The position numbers and the translations under genes are program-made. The notes under the pieces were generated by a model. That model saw only the letters and a program-made list of their open reading frames with translations. It was not told where the DNA came from and ran no database searches. This document shows positions 35,642 through 46,260 of a DNA stretch of 64,000 nt, one piece after another (position 1 is the stretch's first letter; every line of letters starts with the position of its first letter). Source of the DNA: Zoroaster sp. YZ-2022 (Eukaryota > Echinodermata > Asteroidea > Forcipulatida > Zoroasteridae); assembly GCA_029582265.1 (NCBI GenBank), contig CM055816.1, positions 2,074,992-2,138,991 on the forward strand, given 5' to 3'.

Positions 35642-36842
35642 GAACCTAAGCTTTAATTTAGATATAATTTATCGGCCTCCCTTGAAAACTTTAAAGTTAT
35701 TCCCAACCCTAGAAAAGTTATTTTCGTAAGACTGTATAGTGTTGTATTGTTTGCGGTGAAACCGCATGCAAGTTTCCGTATTTTACAGAGGGCTAAGTGT
35801 CCATGGAGGCCGTTTAAGGTACTAAATAATTATCTAAATACACAAGTATTGCTTTTTTCTGAAATGTGAGTTGCTAAGCTTTTATTTAGATATAAAATTA
35901 TCGGCCTCCCTTGAAAACTTTAAAGGTTATTTCCAACCATAGAAATTTTTTTCGTAAGACTATAGTGTTGTATTGTTTGCGGTGAAACCGCGCAAGTTGC
36001 CAGTATTTTTACAGAGGGCTAAGTGTTCCATGGAGGCCGTTTAAGGTACGAAATAATTATCCAAATTCAAAAGTATGGTGTTTTTCTGAAAGGGGAGAAC
36101 CTAAGCTTTAATTTAGATATAAAATTATCGGAATCTCCTTGAAAATTTTAAAGTTATTCCCAACCCTAGAAATGTTTTTTTTTGTAACACTGTATAGTGC
36201 TGTATTGGTTGCGGTGAAACCGCATGCAAGTTGACCGTATTTTACAGAGGGCTAAGTGTCCATGGAGTCCGTTTAAGGTACGAAATAATTATCAAAATTA
36301 AAAAGTATGGTGTTTTTCTGAAAGGGGAGAACCTAAGCTTTAATTTAGATATAAAATTATCGGAATCCCTTGAAAACTTTAAAAGTTATTCCCAACCCTA
36401 GAAATGTTGTTTTTGTAACACTGTATAGTGCTGTATTGGTTGCGGTGAAACCGCATGCAAGTTGACCGTATTTTACAGAGGGCTAAGTGTCCATGGAGGC
36501 CGTTTAAGGTACGAAATAATTATCCAAATTCAAAAGTATGACGTTTTTCTGAAAGGGGAGAACCTAAGCTTTAATTTAGATATAAAATTATCGGCCTCCC
36601 TTGAAAACTTTAAAAGTTATTCCCAACCATAGAAATGTTTTTTTCGTAAGACTGTATAGTGCTGTATTGTTTGCGGTGAAACCGCGTGCAAGTTGCCGGT
36701 ATTTTACAGAGGGCTAAGTGTTCATGGAGGCCGTTTAAGGTACGAAATAATTATCCAAATTCAAAAGTATGGTGTTTTTCTGAAAGGGGAGAACCTAAGC
36801 TTTAATTTAGATATAAATTTATCGGCCTCCCTTGAAAACTTT
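35642..36842. repeat. Tandem repeat, unit about 231 bp, 5.2 copies
   Basis: Units start at 35642, 35868, 36097, 36329, 36560 and 36791 with gaacctaagctttaatttag (the second is altered). Each holds gcggtgaaaccgcatgcaag and gggctaagtgtccatggagg. Spacing is 226-232 bp. The left side is cut by the gap. No coding function is seen. Confidence 0.95.
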
Positions 36843-36990
36843 AAGCTGTATACTCCCCAGGGAGCTCAGATGGTTTCAGGAATGATTTATGAGCCTGGTG
36901 AGCAGGGGTAATAATATAATGCGCCTTGAGCACCAGTTTGGTGGATACGTGCGCTATACAAGTCTACATTATTATTATTATTATTATTAT
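36843..36990 (+). repeat. SINE-like 3' region ending in (ATT)n
   Basis: The sequence from gagctcagatggtttcagga through gcgccttgagcaccagtttg and tacgtgcgctatacaagtct to (ATT)n has the form of a SINE 3' body and tail as found in many marine invertebrates. No 5' tRNA-like head is present; the element abuts the tandem array. Confidence 0.5.
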
Positions 36991-37862
36991 GTGTAAAGCT
37001 ACAGTCCCACCACCCCGCCAATATGCCGCAGAGAGGCATTAGATGCCGGCATCAAGAAATAAAATGACCGTGGTGTAGCGTCTGTTAACGTCTATTAACG
37101 TCTCTTAACGCCCTGATTTGTCATTGCAGTCCCACATACACGGCATACATACGGTATACGGCCGGCTTACAAGCACGTTAGAGGGAGGCAGACCCACGCT
37201 AGCGGGCGGCAGAGAGACGCTAATTGGCGTTGGCACTGCGCAGAGGGAGGCAAACAGGCGCTAACAGCCCGCGCACGCGCGTTAGAGGCCGGCAGACCTA
37301 CGCTAGAGGGCGGCATACCCTCGTTAGGGGGCGGCAGACCTACGGAACAGCCCCGCTAGATGGCGTGGTGTAGCGAAGTGTATAAAAAGGGCCTTCACAT
37401 AGCGTCTGTCTGCCGTCCCGTAGCGTCGGTCTGCCGTCCCATAGCGCAGTAATGCCTCCCTGATGCCGTCTCTTTCGAGTTCCGCGCCATACCACGCAAC
37501 AAGGCGGCAACAAGGCGGCAACAACACGCTGGAAGGCGGTGGACCCTCGCACGATAACGGCAGACCCTCGCTAGATGGGGGCAGACCTGCGTTAATAGGC
37601 GTTAATAGGCGTTAATAGGCGGCAAGCAAAAGTTCGCCGTTCACCCCCGCAATTATAAAACATTTTTATAATTTCGGGGACGGTTGCCGGTATGTGGCGT
37701 TATGTGGCGTTACATGGCGGCGACCTACGTTGACCTGCGTTAAGAGCCGCAGCTAGACGGTGGTCCTGCGCTGATACACGGTGACCAGGCCGGCAACAAA
37801 TATTTGCTCTGCCGGCATCTAACGGGCTCGCTAACGGGGTGGTGGGACTGTAGCTTTAACAC
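36991..37862. mobile_element. Long MITE/foldback element, 872 bp, GC-rich
   Basis: The ends are near-perfect inverted repeats of 27-28 bp, gtgtaaagctacagtcccac... at 36991 and ...gtgggactgtagctttaaca at the right end, with one indel. Further inside, gatgccggcat and atgccggcatc form a second inverted pair. The interior repeats motifs such as gttaataggc and ggcggcagaccta, and contains no protein gene. No target duplication could be fixed. This is most likely a non-autonomous DNA transposon. Confidence 0.8.
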
Positions 37863-38022
37863 CATAATTGGCGAAAAGACTACGCATCACCGTACGTTTT
37901 CATTGTCTTGCCGCACTGCTGCGAGTTGGTCTAAAAAATCGGGAGGCTTACGACAAAATCAGGAGGGTTGGCATCTCTGAGTGCACGCTAATATGACCTT
38001 TAAAGTAGTCTCTTTTCAGTAA

Positions 38023-38199
38023 CAGCGGCGTAGCCAGGACTTTTTCAGTGGGGAGACACGGGGGGGGGGCATTGCATTTCAGTGGGGGGCCCAGGGGTAT
38101 GGGTTTTTTACCTTTTCTTTTTCTTTTCTGTTTTTTGGGGCACTATGAGGGCACTGGAAATTTGTGGGGGGGCACGTTCCCCCAGCGGCGCCCCCCCCG
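38023..38199. mobile_element. Short hAT-like MITE with 8-bp target duplication
   Basis: The octamer ttcagtaa occurs at 38015-38022 and again at 38200-38207. Between them is a 177-bp G/C-run-rich sequence starting cagcggcgtagccagg. An 8-bp duplication and a CAG start suit hAT elements. The right end is only a poor inverted match, so the classification rests mainly on the duplication. Confidence 0.55.
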
Positions 38200-38235
38200 T
38201 TCAGTAATAGTATGATCTGATAAGATATGCATTAC

Positions 38236-38319
38236 CTGTTCAGCAAACAGCTCTTTGAGTCTTGTAATGTGGATGGTATTCTCCAGGTTTTTATTTGTGT
38301 ATTCCTCTGTGCAGAATGC
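38236..38319 (-). CDS. Candidate host exon (84 bp)
   Basis: On the minus strand a T-rich tract ending tttttctag precedes an 84-bp open segment, which ends CAG followed by gtaatg. It reads 28 codons, 'AFCTEEYTNKNLENTIHITR' and then 'LKELFAEQ', which has ordinary protein composition. An upstream open segment (38371-38586, 'ACLDALRSVVQKKLSVYTAS...') ends at a possible donor cag|gtgtca in a compatible phase, leaving a 51-bp intron, which is very short for an animal. I do not recognise the protein. It may be a remnant of a host gene or an old transposon. No other exons were found. Confidence 0.35.
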
Positions 38320-38586
38320 CTAGAAAAAACAAAAAATAACTCACTTTTTGGTGAAGATTTGCCATGACACCTGTCCCACACAGTCAGCCACTGATGATAA
38401 TTTCAAGTTTATTAACAAGTTCGCGTCGGAGGCCGTGTATACACTCAATTTTTTTTGCACCACGGATCGGAGAGCGTCTAAACACGCCATAGGAAACTCC
38501 GGAATATTTTTATGCACGCTCGGTTGAGCCACACGTGTACGGTGACATGCTCGGAAGACGTGGCCACACGCTGTGGAAGCTTCCAT

Positions 38587-39925
38587 TAACGTGTGTGCGG
38601 GAAAAAGAAACCTGCACAGGGGCCCTGAAAAACATTTTCATTCCCGACGCGAACTGGTTAACAATAGAGCATAGGGCTACATGTAAGTGCTTAGTTTCCT
38701 CATATAGACCTTATACATACATGTATGACATCACAAACTATAGAGCACCCTTAGTCAGAGGTTCATGTATGCACACAGCATGTAAATGTGTTGATCCTTT
38801 GAGTACACCTATGCACATCAACCAATGAGTAACATTCTGTTGGGCACCCTTCACTTTGTCACATCAATGCATAAGCCCGCCCTCCCCCCCCAAAAAAGTA
38901 TCTCCGTGCGTGTCACCTCAGACCTGTATGTCAGCATTTTTAGTTTTCTGTTTTTTTGCTATTAAACAATGTTCAATTGCATCCAACATTAATGGATTGA
39001 TTGGAATTCTTCTGTGCTATGATTTAAACAACTTTTCACATAGCGGTATGAACGCTTGCCTGATTTTTAGGCCTCTCTTAGCCATCATAGTTTCTGTATG
39101 GGAAATTTGGTCTGGTTCCAATAATTGTGTATACATTTATCACGTATTTCATTGGTTGGCAAAAAAAATAAAATAAAAAAATGCTCCGCATCGATTTTGT
39201 AGCTAACCTATGAGCAGAAACTGGAGACTGTTTTGGGGCCTAAGGTCTATTATGCTGAATTAGCAAATGTGGAGTGAGCATCATACAATCATTGCGTAAA
39301 CTTGCAGATCTTTAAAAAAAATCATACTCATGATGTATGCATGAGTGGATTTAGGTATTGCGAATATGTGACTTCTTCAATCAAAATCGGGAATAAGTAG
39401 TTTGGGCTGTTCTGACTAATCACACCATTAAATGGTACATAGGGATGAAAAATTTTGAAAAATTATGACCTGGTGGATTTTGATGTTCATGCATTTTATG
39501 TTTGATATGCTATCATTAATAGTTTTCCTTCTGTTATCTTTTCTCTTTTTAAAAATGTACATTTAAAGAGGATTACGTAAAAAGTTCAAATTACTTCAGG
39601 GCTGTTTATCTCAGAATCGGAATTCACTTTAAATACATCCCCTTTATCAGAACATAACTTTGTGATTGGTTTCATTGGAAAACCAGTAATGTATACAACT
39701 CAAAATGTGCATTTCCAATGCATTCTTGATTTTGATGGAGCTAAGCTTGGGCGATATTTATTTTTTTCATCCACCAATATATCGTCAAACATATATCGTG
39801 ATTTTCGATATCATATTTTTTTTTCCTTCACGCATGATTGCTTTAGAGCCGATAAACACAGGTATGTACCCTTCTACAAGCGTCCCCCCCCCCAAAAAAA
39901 AATCGCCAGCACTTGGCTGAGAGAC
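38587..39925. other. Intergenic stretch, nothing recognised
   Basis: AT-rich DNA with homopolymer runs (for example C10A9 near 39883-39901). The open frames here (such as 38856-39176) have low-complexity or random composition and no recognisable domain. Confidence 0.4.
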
Positions 39926-41530
39926 ACGTATGTTCCGGACCATGTCCGCAAGTACCATTATGTCCGCGAACCGATTTGGGACCATTATGTCCGGCCCATT
40001 AAGTCCGCGGGCCCATTATGTCCAGCCCTTTACGTCCACGGGCCCATTACGTCCGTGGGCCCATTACGTCCGTGAACCCATTACGTCCGCGAGCCCCATT
40101 ATGTCCGTCCCAATACGTCCACGAGCCCATTATGTCCGGCCCATTACGTCCGCGGGCCCATTATGTTTGGCCCATTATGTCCGTAGGCCCATTAAGTCCG
40201 GCCCATTATGTCCGTAGGCCCATCTGTAGCGTAAGCCTTGGCAAAGGCTGTTGTACTGATTTCTGATCAACGAAATTGTGCACACATGGAGAGGGCGCTT
40301 GTCCCTGGATATGGTCGACACACGTACACTGTATAGCGAGATCAATAACTAAGTCATGGGTATAGTTGTGCATTGCGATCTCGTATATGATCGAACTCAA
40401 TCAAGAGCCTTGGATCTTCTGTAATCGAAAGTTTATGTGTAATATTACTTTATATTCCTATTGAAAATCCGATGGAAATTTCTCATGCAAGAATTGTTGG
40501 TTTGTTGGCGGTTTAGTTTAAAGGATGGTCAATCACAGGCCTCTACCTATGACCTCAATAATGACCTATTTGACCTTAACGTACACAATGCATGCCACAC
40601 ATTTTGTACATGGTATCGCAGGGAGCACTTGCTGTGCCAAAAAATAACTAATGAGAATGTTAAATTTGGTTTTTAAAATTATATTAGCATAATGAGGTAC
40701 GCTTTGAATTTTGGCAAGTACAGAAGGGTCAAGGCGACGATGGCCACTTTATGTACACGTACACATACATGTATACATACAATGTACTTGTACATGTGTA
40801 CATATGAATCCATGCATCTATCTTGGGTTACACCCTGGTAGCGAGAGGAAACAATGAAAGACAAAACTTAGCTTTCCAAATGTTTGTTAAATCAAATTCA
40901 TTTCATTATTATTTCAAGTTAACTTGTCTGTTATGCTATTTTCCATTTGTTTTCATGGGAACATTGATAATTTCCGCCTAGTATAAAGGAATAAAAATTT
41001 GGTAGAGAAATGTTAATACATAATTCTAACTAATTTGTTATGCTATCCAACATTTTGCTTACAGTGATTGGTTTAAATAAATTTGCATACATAAATTATT
41101 CATTTTGACTGAAGTTTGTAAATAATTCATTACTTAGCGTCATCGGAACGGACTGACAAATGTGCTCGTGACTTTGCTACTCATCGCATGCAATTGCATG
41201 CGAGGTCTTTTTCAGGCGGTGCCACATGCGCCTTGACTAAAGGCTAGGCTTTCACCAGAGAGGCGCCCGCGGACATAATGGGCCGGACATAATGGGCCCG
41301 CGGACGTAATGGGCCAGACTTAATGGGCCTGCGGACATAATGGGCCGGATTTAATGGGCCCGCGGACATAATGGGCCCGCAGACGTAATGGGCCCGCAGA
41401 CGTATGGGCCAGACATAATAGGTCCGCGGACTTAATGGGCCTGCGAACATAATGGGCCGGACATAATGAGCCCAAATCGGCTTGCAGACATAATGGTCAT
41501 TGTGGACATTATGGTCTGTAACACACGTAC
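39926..41530. mobile_element. Foldback-like element with inverted minisatellite arms
   Basis: The left arm (about 39926-40225) repeats cccattatgtccg, gcgggcccattacgtccg and variants. The right arm (about 41262-41525) carries the same units as the reverse complement (cggacataatgggcc). The arms also match in their unique outer part: left accgatttgggaccattatg against the reverse complement of the right, gccgatttgggctcattatg. The middle (40.23-41.26 kb) shows no gene. This suits a foldback-type or long-TIR non-autonomous DNA transposon. Exact ends and target duplication are not resolved. Confidence 0.75.
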
Positions 41531-43316
41531 AAACACGCCATTCGTTTTAGAAATGTCACGAGCGCCAACTTTTGATCAAGGAGCCACCGTCAATTGTGCT
41601 TTGATATACAGGAGTGGCAGTTTATTAAAAGCTCTCAGATATGGCCCGCAACATACCTCAGTTTGGCACAGTCAACGTATTATACAATTCAGTATTCATC
41701 CATTTTCGTACTTTACAGAGCACCTACATTGTAAAGGCTAGGTATAAAAATGAATATGCAACATACTGAACATAATATGTTACATCCCAGTGCGCAAGCC
41801 GCTGGCGGGCCGCCAGCGGCTGGAGAGTGGCTGCGCGGCATCGGCACGCCGCCCGCAACCGACAGTGGTCCGCCGATGGTAGCTGCCAGATAACCGAGCA
41901 GTAATTCATCATCGGTTTGCCGCTTGTGGACCGCTCACGGACCAGTGTATGGTCGTCCAGCCGAAGTCGGCCCGACGGAGGACCGAGCACGACAATTATT
42001 ATTATCAAGATCAATTTAAGCTTTGTTGTAATTTACTTTTAAGGGGAAATATGCCAACGGGAGTTGAGATTCAGTTTGAGAGTAAACGTTACTTGATCGT
42101 TGGCGTTTTTTTTCCATTTGTAACTTTTTTAAGCCGCCGCTGGTCCGAACATGGTCCGACCTCGGGCCGCCTGCAGTATTGATTTTTTATAAATCCCTCC
42201 TGTAATAATACAAAATAAAAAATAAACTACTAAAATGTGTTTAAATGTATTAATCGTGTGATGGAACATGGATGGAACGACCAGTGTGTTTTCTTTCGTC
42301 CGTGGTCTTATAAAAAAAAATTATCTGGATCGGTGGAGCTGGGCGATCCGGTCATTGCGTAACGTTACACATAAATTGCTCGGATCGTACCCAAAGCTTC
42401 TATAGTAAAAAATACCAGGCTGTTCGCTCGGTCCCACCACCGAACCAAAGGTTGGATGAGACCGGTGGGGCCGAGCGAAACTGGGCGGTACACTTCCGGG
42501 CAGAGGGTCGGGAACGATCTAGTGAACACTAACTGCAGCAAGCATGCAATAAACAAGCAATGTGTGCATGTGATACCTGTGTGACGTATCCACCTGAACG
42601 CGTGATCGACTGCATCCTCATTACATTGGCTGTGTACGTTGACGCACATTTTTCACACATCTTAGATGCAGGCACGATTGCCAAAATTAATTTATCGATA
42701 ACGTCAGCGTGTGATTTAAGTTCATTTTCTTCATTTTTGAAAGCAAATATTCTTCAAAAAATCTCACCTCTTTGACGGTTGGAGGACTACGTTAATTTCA
42801 GGTGAGTTTTTAGATGGAAACCAGTCAACTGTGCAGATATGACCATGGGCGGCATGGCTACTCCAGGCCGCCTCTCCCGAACCGCATGGAGTGACATGAG
42901 TTTGTAAATTAAAGGGATCGTATATGTTTGGTATGTATTTGGAACCGTACGTTTGTTTCAATTCTATATAACTGTAGAAAGTAGGCAGCCTAGAAAGTAT
43001 ACCATTAAAACTAGCGAAAGTAATTGTTCTTTAAAAATTACGATTTTCAAGTTTCCCGCCCAACGGAAAAGAAAAACCTTGATAAATTCCCATTTGGGAG
43101 CAATTCGTGTAAAATCACAGAGGCCCCCATAACAATCGTAACAATTAAAATCGATACCCGGCCATACCGAATATTTTCGTATATACAGTATGCTGTGATA
43201 AATAAGTTCTGAATTACCGAAAAGTATTACGGGTTCAATTAGCGTAAGAATCGATGTCTATCACTGGTATCATACCGCAATACATATGGACATGACGTGT
43301 TTCACATCGGGAACCA
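41531..43316. other. Intergenic stretch with a GC-rich hairpin-bearing block
   Basis: A GC-rich island at 41.78-42.0 kb contains a perfect hairpin at 41797-41821. A second GC-rich patch at 42.13-42.18 kb (gctggtccgaacatggtccg) partly mirrors it and may be the other end of a small element. The rest is AT-rich and without a recognisable gene. Confidence 0.4.
41797..41821. other. Perfect 11-bp stem, 3-base loop hairpin
   Basis: agccgctggcg, loop ggc, cgccagcggct. No T-run follows, so it is not a bacterial-type terminator. It may be part of a MITE end. Confidence 0.6.
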
Positions 43317-43320
43317 GTAC

Positions 43321-43680
43321 TGTTATGGGTGTTGTTTTAGTCGCGGCAACGGCCGCCACACCCATCGGGATCGACACAACAGACAAAATGGAATAGCCAA
43401 TTTAAACGTGTCTTCTCAATCTACAACTTAGTATTTTATTAACATCAATAACATGTTATACGGTAAATAGGAATCCAAATATTACAGTAGTCTAAATGAG
43501 CCCGAGCGACCCGACGGCACGGTTGAGGGACACAGACCCCGAGAACTCGGACCTCACCCTTTTTATAGGGTTCTATAAAATAGGTGTTACATAACATAAA
43601 ATAGGTGTTACCATTATAACTTGCATTCCAAACCTCAAGAGCCGAGACAGGAATGCGAACAATGAGGTAGCGGCATAACA
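43321..43680 (-). repeat. 3' LTR (360 bp)
   Basis: TG...CA ended on the plus strand: tgttatgggtgttg ... gcggcataaca. Compared with the other LTR it has one extra 9-bp segment in gagcccgagcgacccgacgg. I see no substitution between the two LTRs. Confidence 0.97.
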
Positions 43681-43682
43681 TA

Positions 43683-43697
43683 CGCCCCTCCTTTTTT
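43683..43697 (-). promoter_or_regulatory. Polypurine tract
   Basis: On the minus strand aaaaaaggaggggcg lies 2 bp from the 3' LTR, the usual plus-strand DNA priming site of LTR retroelements. Confidence 0.8.
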
Positions 43698-44339
43698 AAA
43701 ATTGGCTCCTGACAATTCTAATTTTTAAACAATTATATTTATATTAAATTATTTATGTTTTCTTTCTTTTCGTTATGCTGACAAATGCTGGCCAGTCAAA
43801 TACCAACAATACGACAAAATCAAACACAAACAATTCAATATAAATGTTTGGCAATTATTATAAGCAATTGGTATTAATTTAACGTTGTTCAACGCTGCAG
43901 TCTGTAGTCCATTTACGGGCATGAGACGTCCAGTCTGCGCACAGCGTTGTTGCCATCTCCAAGTCTAGTCTGTATAGACGGCTGAGAAGGAAACTTCTGC
44001 ACGGCTGCCTATGTGGTGGTCGTAGCTACTTCTCGCAAGCCGAGCTGAAGGTCGTCGCCTTTATTCGTGATAAGGAATAATCCGCAATCCTTAATAAACT
44101 AAAACATTACAGTCATTATTCAAAATAATAAATACATCAATGATGATATTAGCATGTTTCAATTTAGGTGAACACTCAAAGTGTTGACTTAAAACAAATT
44201 CATATACACAAAAAGTACTTATTTCCGGTACCTCTCACAATACATTAAATTCTAAATTTTACATCCATATCAATTAAATTTTGAATAATGTCAACACACC
44301 AAAACTTTAAAGTCAAAACAACTTAAAATCCTTGCTGAC

Positions 44340-44765
44340 TTATTTAACTTTACCAGTTATTCTAACAGGATTATTTTGAAGAAACTTACGGAGCGTTTCG
44401 TTCAAATTTTCAACTGGCTCCCATGAATTTTGATTATTGGGAAAATCTTTCCACTTTATCAGATAATGCAATTTGCCGTTTATAAACTTTCCTCGTAGGA
44501 CTTTCTCAACTTGGAACTCTTTGCTGTTTGCTTTTCCAACATTTGGTAAACCAGGTATTTGGGGGCTTCTTGGTTGTGGTTCGTGAATTGACATGTGTGG
44601 CTCAAACGAATCTTCAGGGCAATCTTGTAGGTGTTCAAGTGGATCCCTTTGAACAAAATCACGTGGCACTTCTTCGTTAGATGGTCTAATAAAACGATTA
44701 TAAGCAAATTTCATTCTATTAACATGAATTGGAGCATGGAGCATGGAGCAGTTTGTTGTTCTCCA
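44340..44765 (-). pseudogene. Pol C-terminus with chromodomain
   Basis: The open minus-strand segment reads 'HAPIHVNRMKFAYNRF' (the post-integrase linker) and ends in a chromodomain: 'VEKVLRGKFINGKLHYLIKW', then 'KDFPNNQNSWEPVENL'. The aromatic and acidic pattern is that of chromodomains used by such elements to target chromatin. It is separated from integrase by the MITE (44768-45326). A local 7-bp repeat (tgctcca present three times in tandem on the minus strand near 44730-44750) shifts the frame further. Stop at 44340. Confidence 0.85.
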
Positions 44766-44767
44766 GG

Positions 44768-45326
44768 GCCCATATTCATAAAAGCCTGCTAAACTAGCAG
44801 CCAACTAGGCCTTTGCAGGCTGCTAAATGCCTAGTTGCCTGCTCCATAGTTTCTTGCTATTTTCATATTCATAAAACCCTGCTAGGGACAGTGCCAGGTA
44901 GTTGTCAACTAGGATTTAGTTGGTTGTTAACTTAGCAGTTGGCATTGTTCCAAACCACAAAACACAATATGGGTAAGTTTCACTTTCAATATGAGTGGCA
45001 TGTTTATGTGTCTAACAATAGAGCTGTGCATGCACGAACTGTGTGTGTGCGCCTATCGAATGCAATGTACAGGCAGTTCTATGTTCTCAGCATCGTGAAC
45101 ACAGAGTCAAACATACAAATGAAGGGTTTAGTTGTCAACTAGTGACTTAGAGGTACCCAAGATCACCTCTAAAGTTAGCAGACAACTTAGCAGTCCACTA
45201 AGCTTAGCGGTCCACTAAGCTTAGCGGCATTTTATGAATAACACTTAGTATCCAACTAGGCTTAATTGGCAGTTAGGGGCCAATTTAGTTGCCAACTAGG
45301 CTTAGCAGGCTTTTATGAATATGGGC
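44768..45326. mobile_element. MITE inserted in the retrotransposon pol gene
   Basis: The ends gcccatattcataaaagcct and aggcttttatgaatatgggc are perfect inverted repeats. The segment is flanked on both sides by ccagg (44763-44767 and 45327-45331), and the pol reading resumes after it. The interior (559 bp) is non-coding and repeats cttagcag / ccaactagg motifs. The exact split between target duplication and TIR is ambiguous by a few bases because the ends overlap in sequence. Confidence 0.88.
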
Positions 45327-46260
45327 CCAGGTTTCTAACCTTAAAATTTACAGGACCAGTTTGTTGTACAAGTAAATATGGACCACACCAGAACTTTTGG
45401 AGTTTTCTAGATAATCCTTTCTGTATTGCTGGTATATAAATATACACAACATCTCCAACTTGGTAAGGTACTTCTTGCGTACGACTATCATAACGATCCT
45501 TCATAGATGCTTGGTTAGATTCTAAATGTTGCTTTGAAATTTCTCTGGCTACTTCAAGTTGAGTGATTAAGTTATGAATATAATCTCTTACGTTACGTTC
45601 AGAGTATTCTGGTTTAGGACAAAGTGATACATCAATCGGGAGTACTGCCTCGCTCCCATACAACATAAAAAATGGACTGAAACCAATCGAATTATCTGCT
45701 GGTGTACTACGATATGCGAACTGGATAGCAGGGACAAAATTATCCCAGTTTGTGTGAAATTTGTTCACATAATGAGACACAGTCGTTAAGATTACAGCAT
45801 TAAACCTTTCTTGTACTGCATTACACTGAGGGTGATATGGGCTAGTATTAACCTTTTCGGTACGCATTATCTTACATACTTCTTGAATCAGTTTGCTTAA
45901 AAAATTTGTACCTCTGTCACTAAGAAGAATACGAGGACAGCCATGGTTACATATAATCTCTTTAAAGAACACGGTAGCTATTGTGGCGGAATCAATTTTG
46001 GCAACAGGCACTAAAATTGGCCATCTAGTGCAGTGATCCATGAAACATAAAACATACCGATTCCCAGTTTCAGTGACTGGTAGAGGTCCCAAAATATCTA
46101 CGCTTACTCTCTGAAATGGCCCTGGTACTGTCATGGTAAGTAATGGTGCTACAACTTTATGCTTATGGGTTTTCACACGAGGGCACGAGTCACAAGATCT
46201 AACCCAGTTATCAATATCACGATACATAAATTTCCAAAAATACCTTTGGCGTATCTTACT
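45313..46260 (-). pseudogene. Integrase region of pol
   Basis: An in-frame TAG at 46261-46263 separates it from RT-RNase H. The zinc-binding region spans that stop (His residues just before it, 'CDSCPR' after). The catalytic core shows 'VSVDILGPLP', 'LLSDRGTNFLS' and 'NAVQERFNAVI', the D, D and E of the DDE triad, followed by a GPY/F-type 'FWCGPYLLVQQTGPVNFKV'. The ORF runs into the MITE and stops there. The enzyme would insert the element's cDNA, but this copy cannot make it whole. Confidence 0.9.

Noticed and set aside
38856..39176. 106-codon plus-strand ORF with hydrophobic stretches
   Set aside because: It lies in AT-rich homopolymer-bearing DNA, has no conserved motif, and its hydrophobicity follows from T-richness.
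41797..41821. GC hairpin as a rho-independent terminator
   Set aside because: No following T-run and a eukaryotic context.
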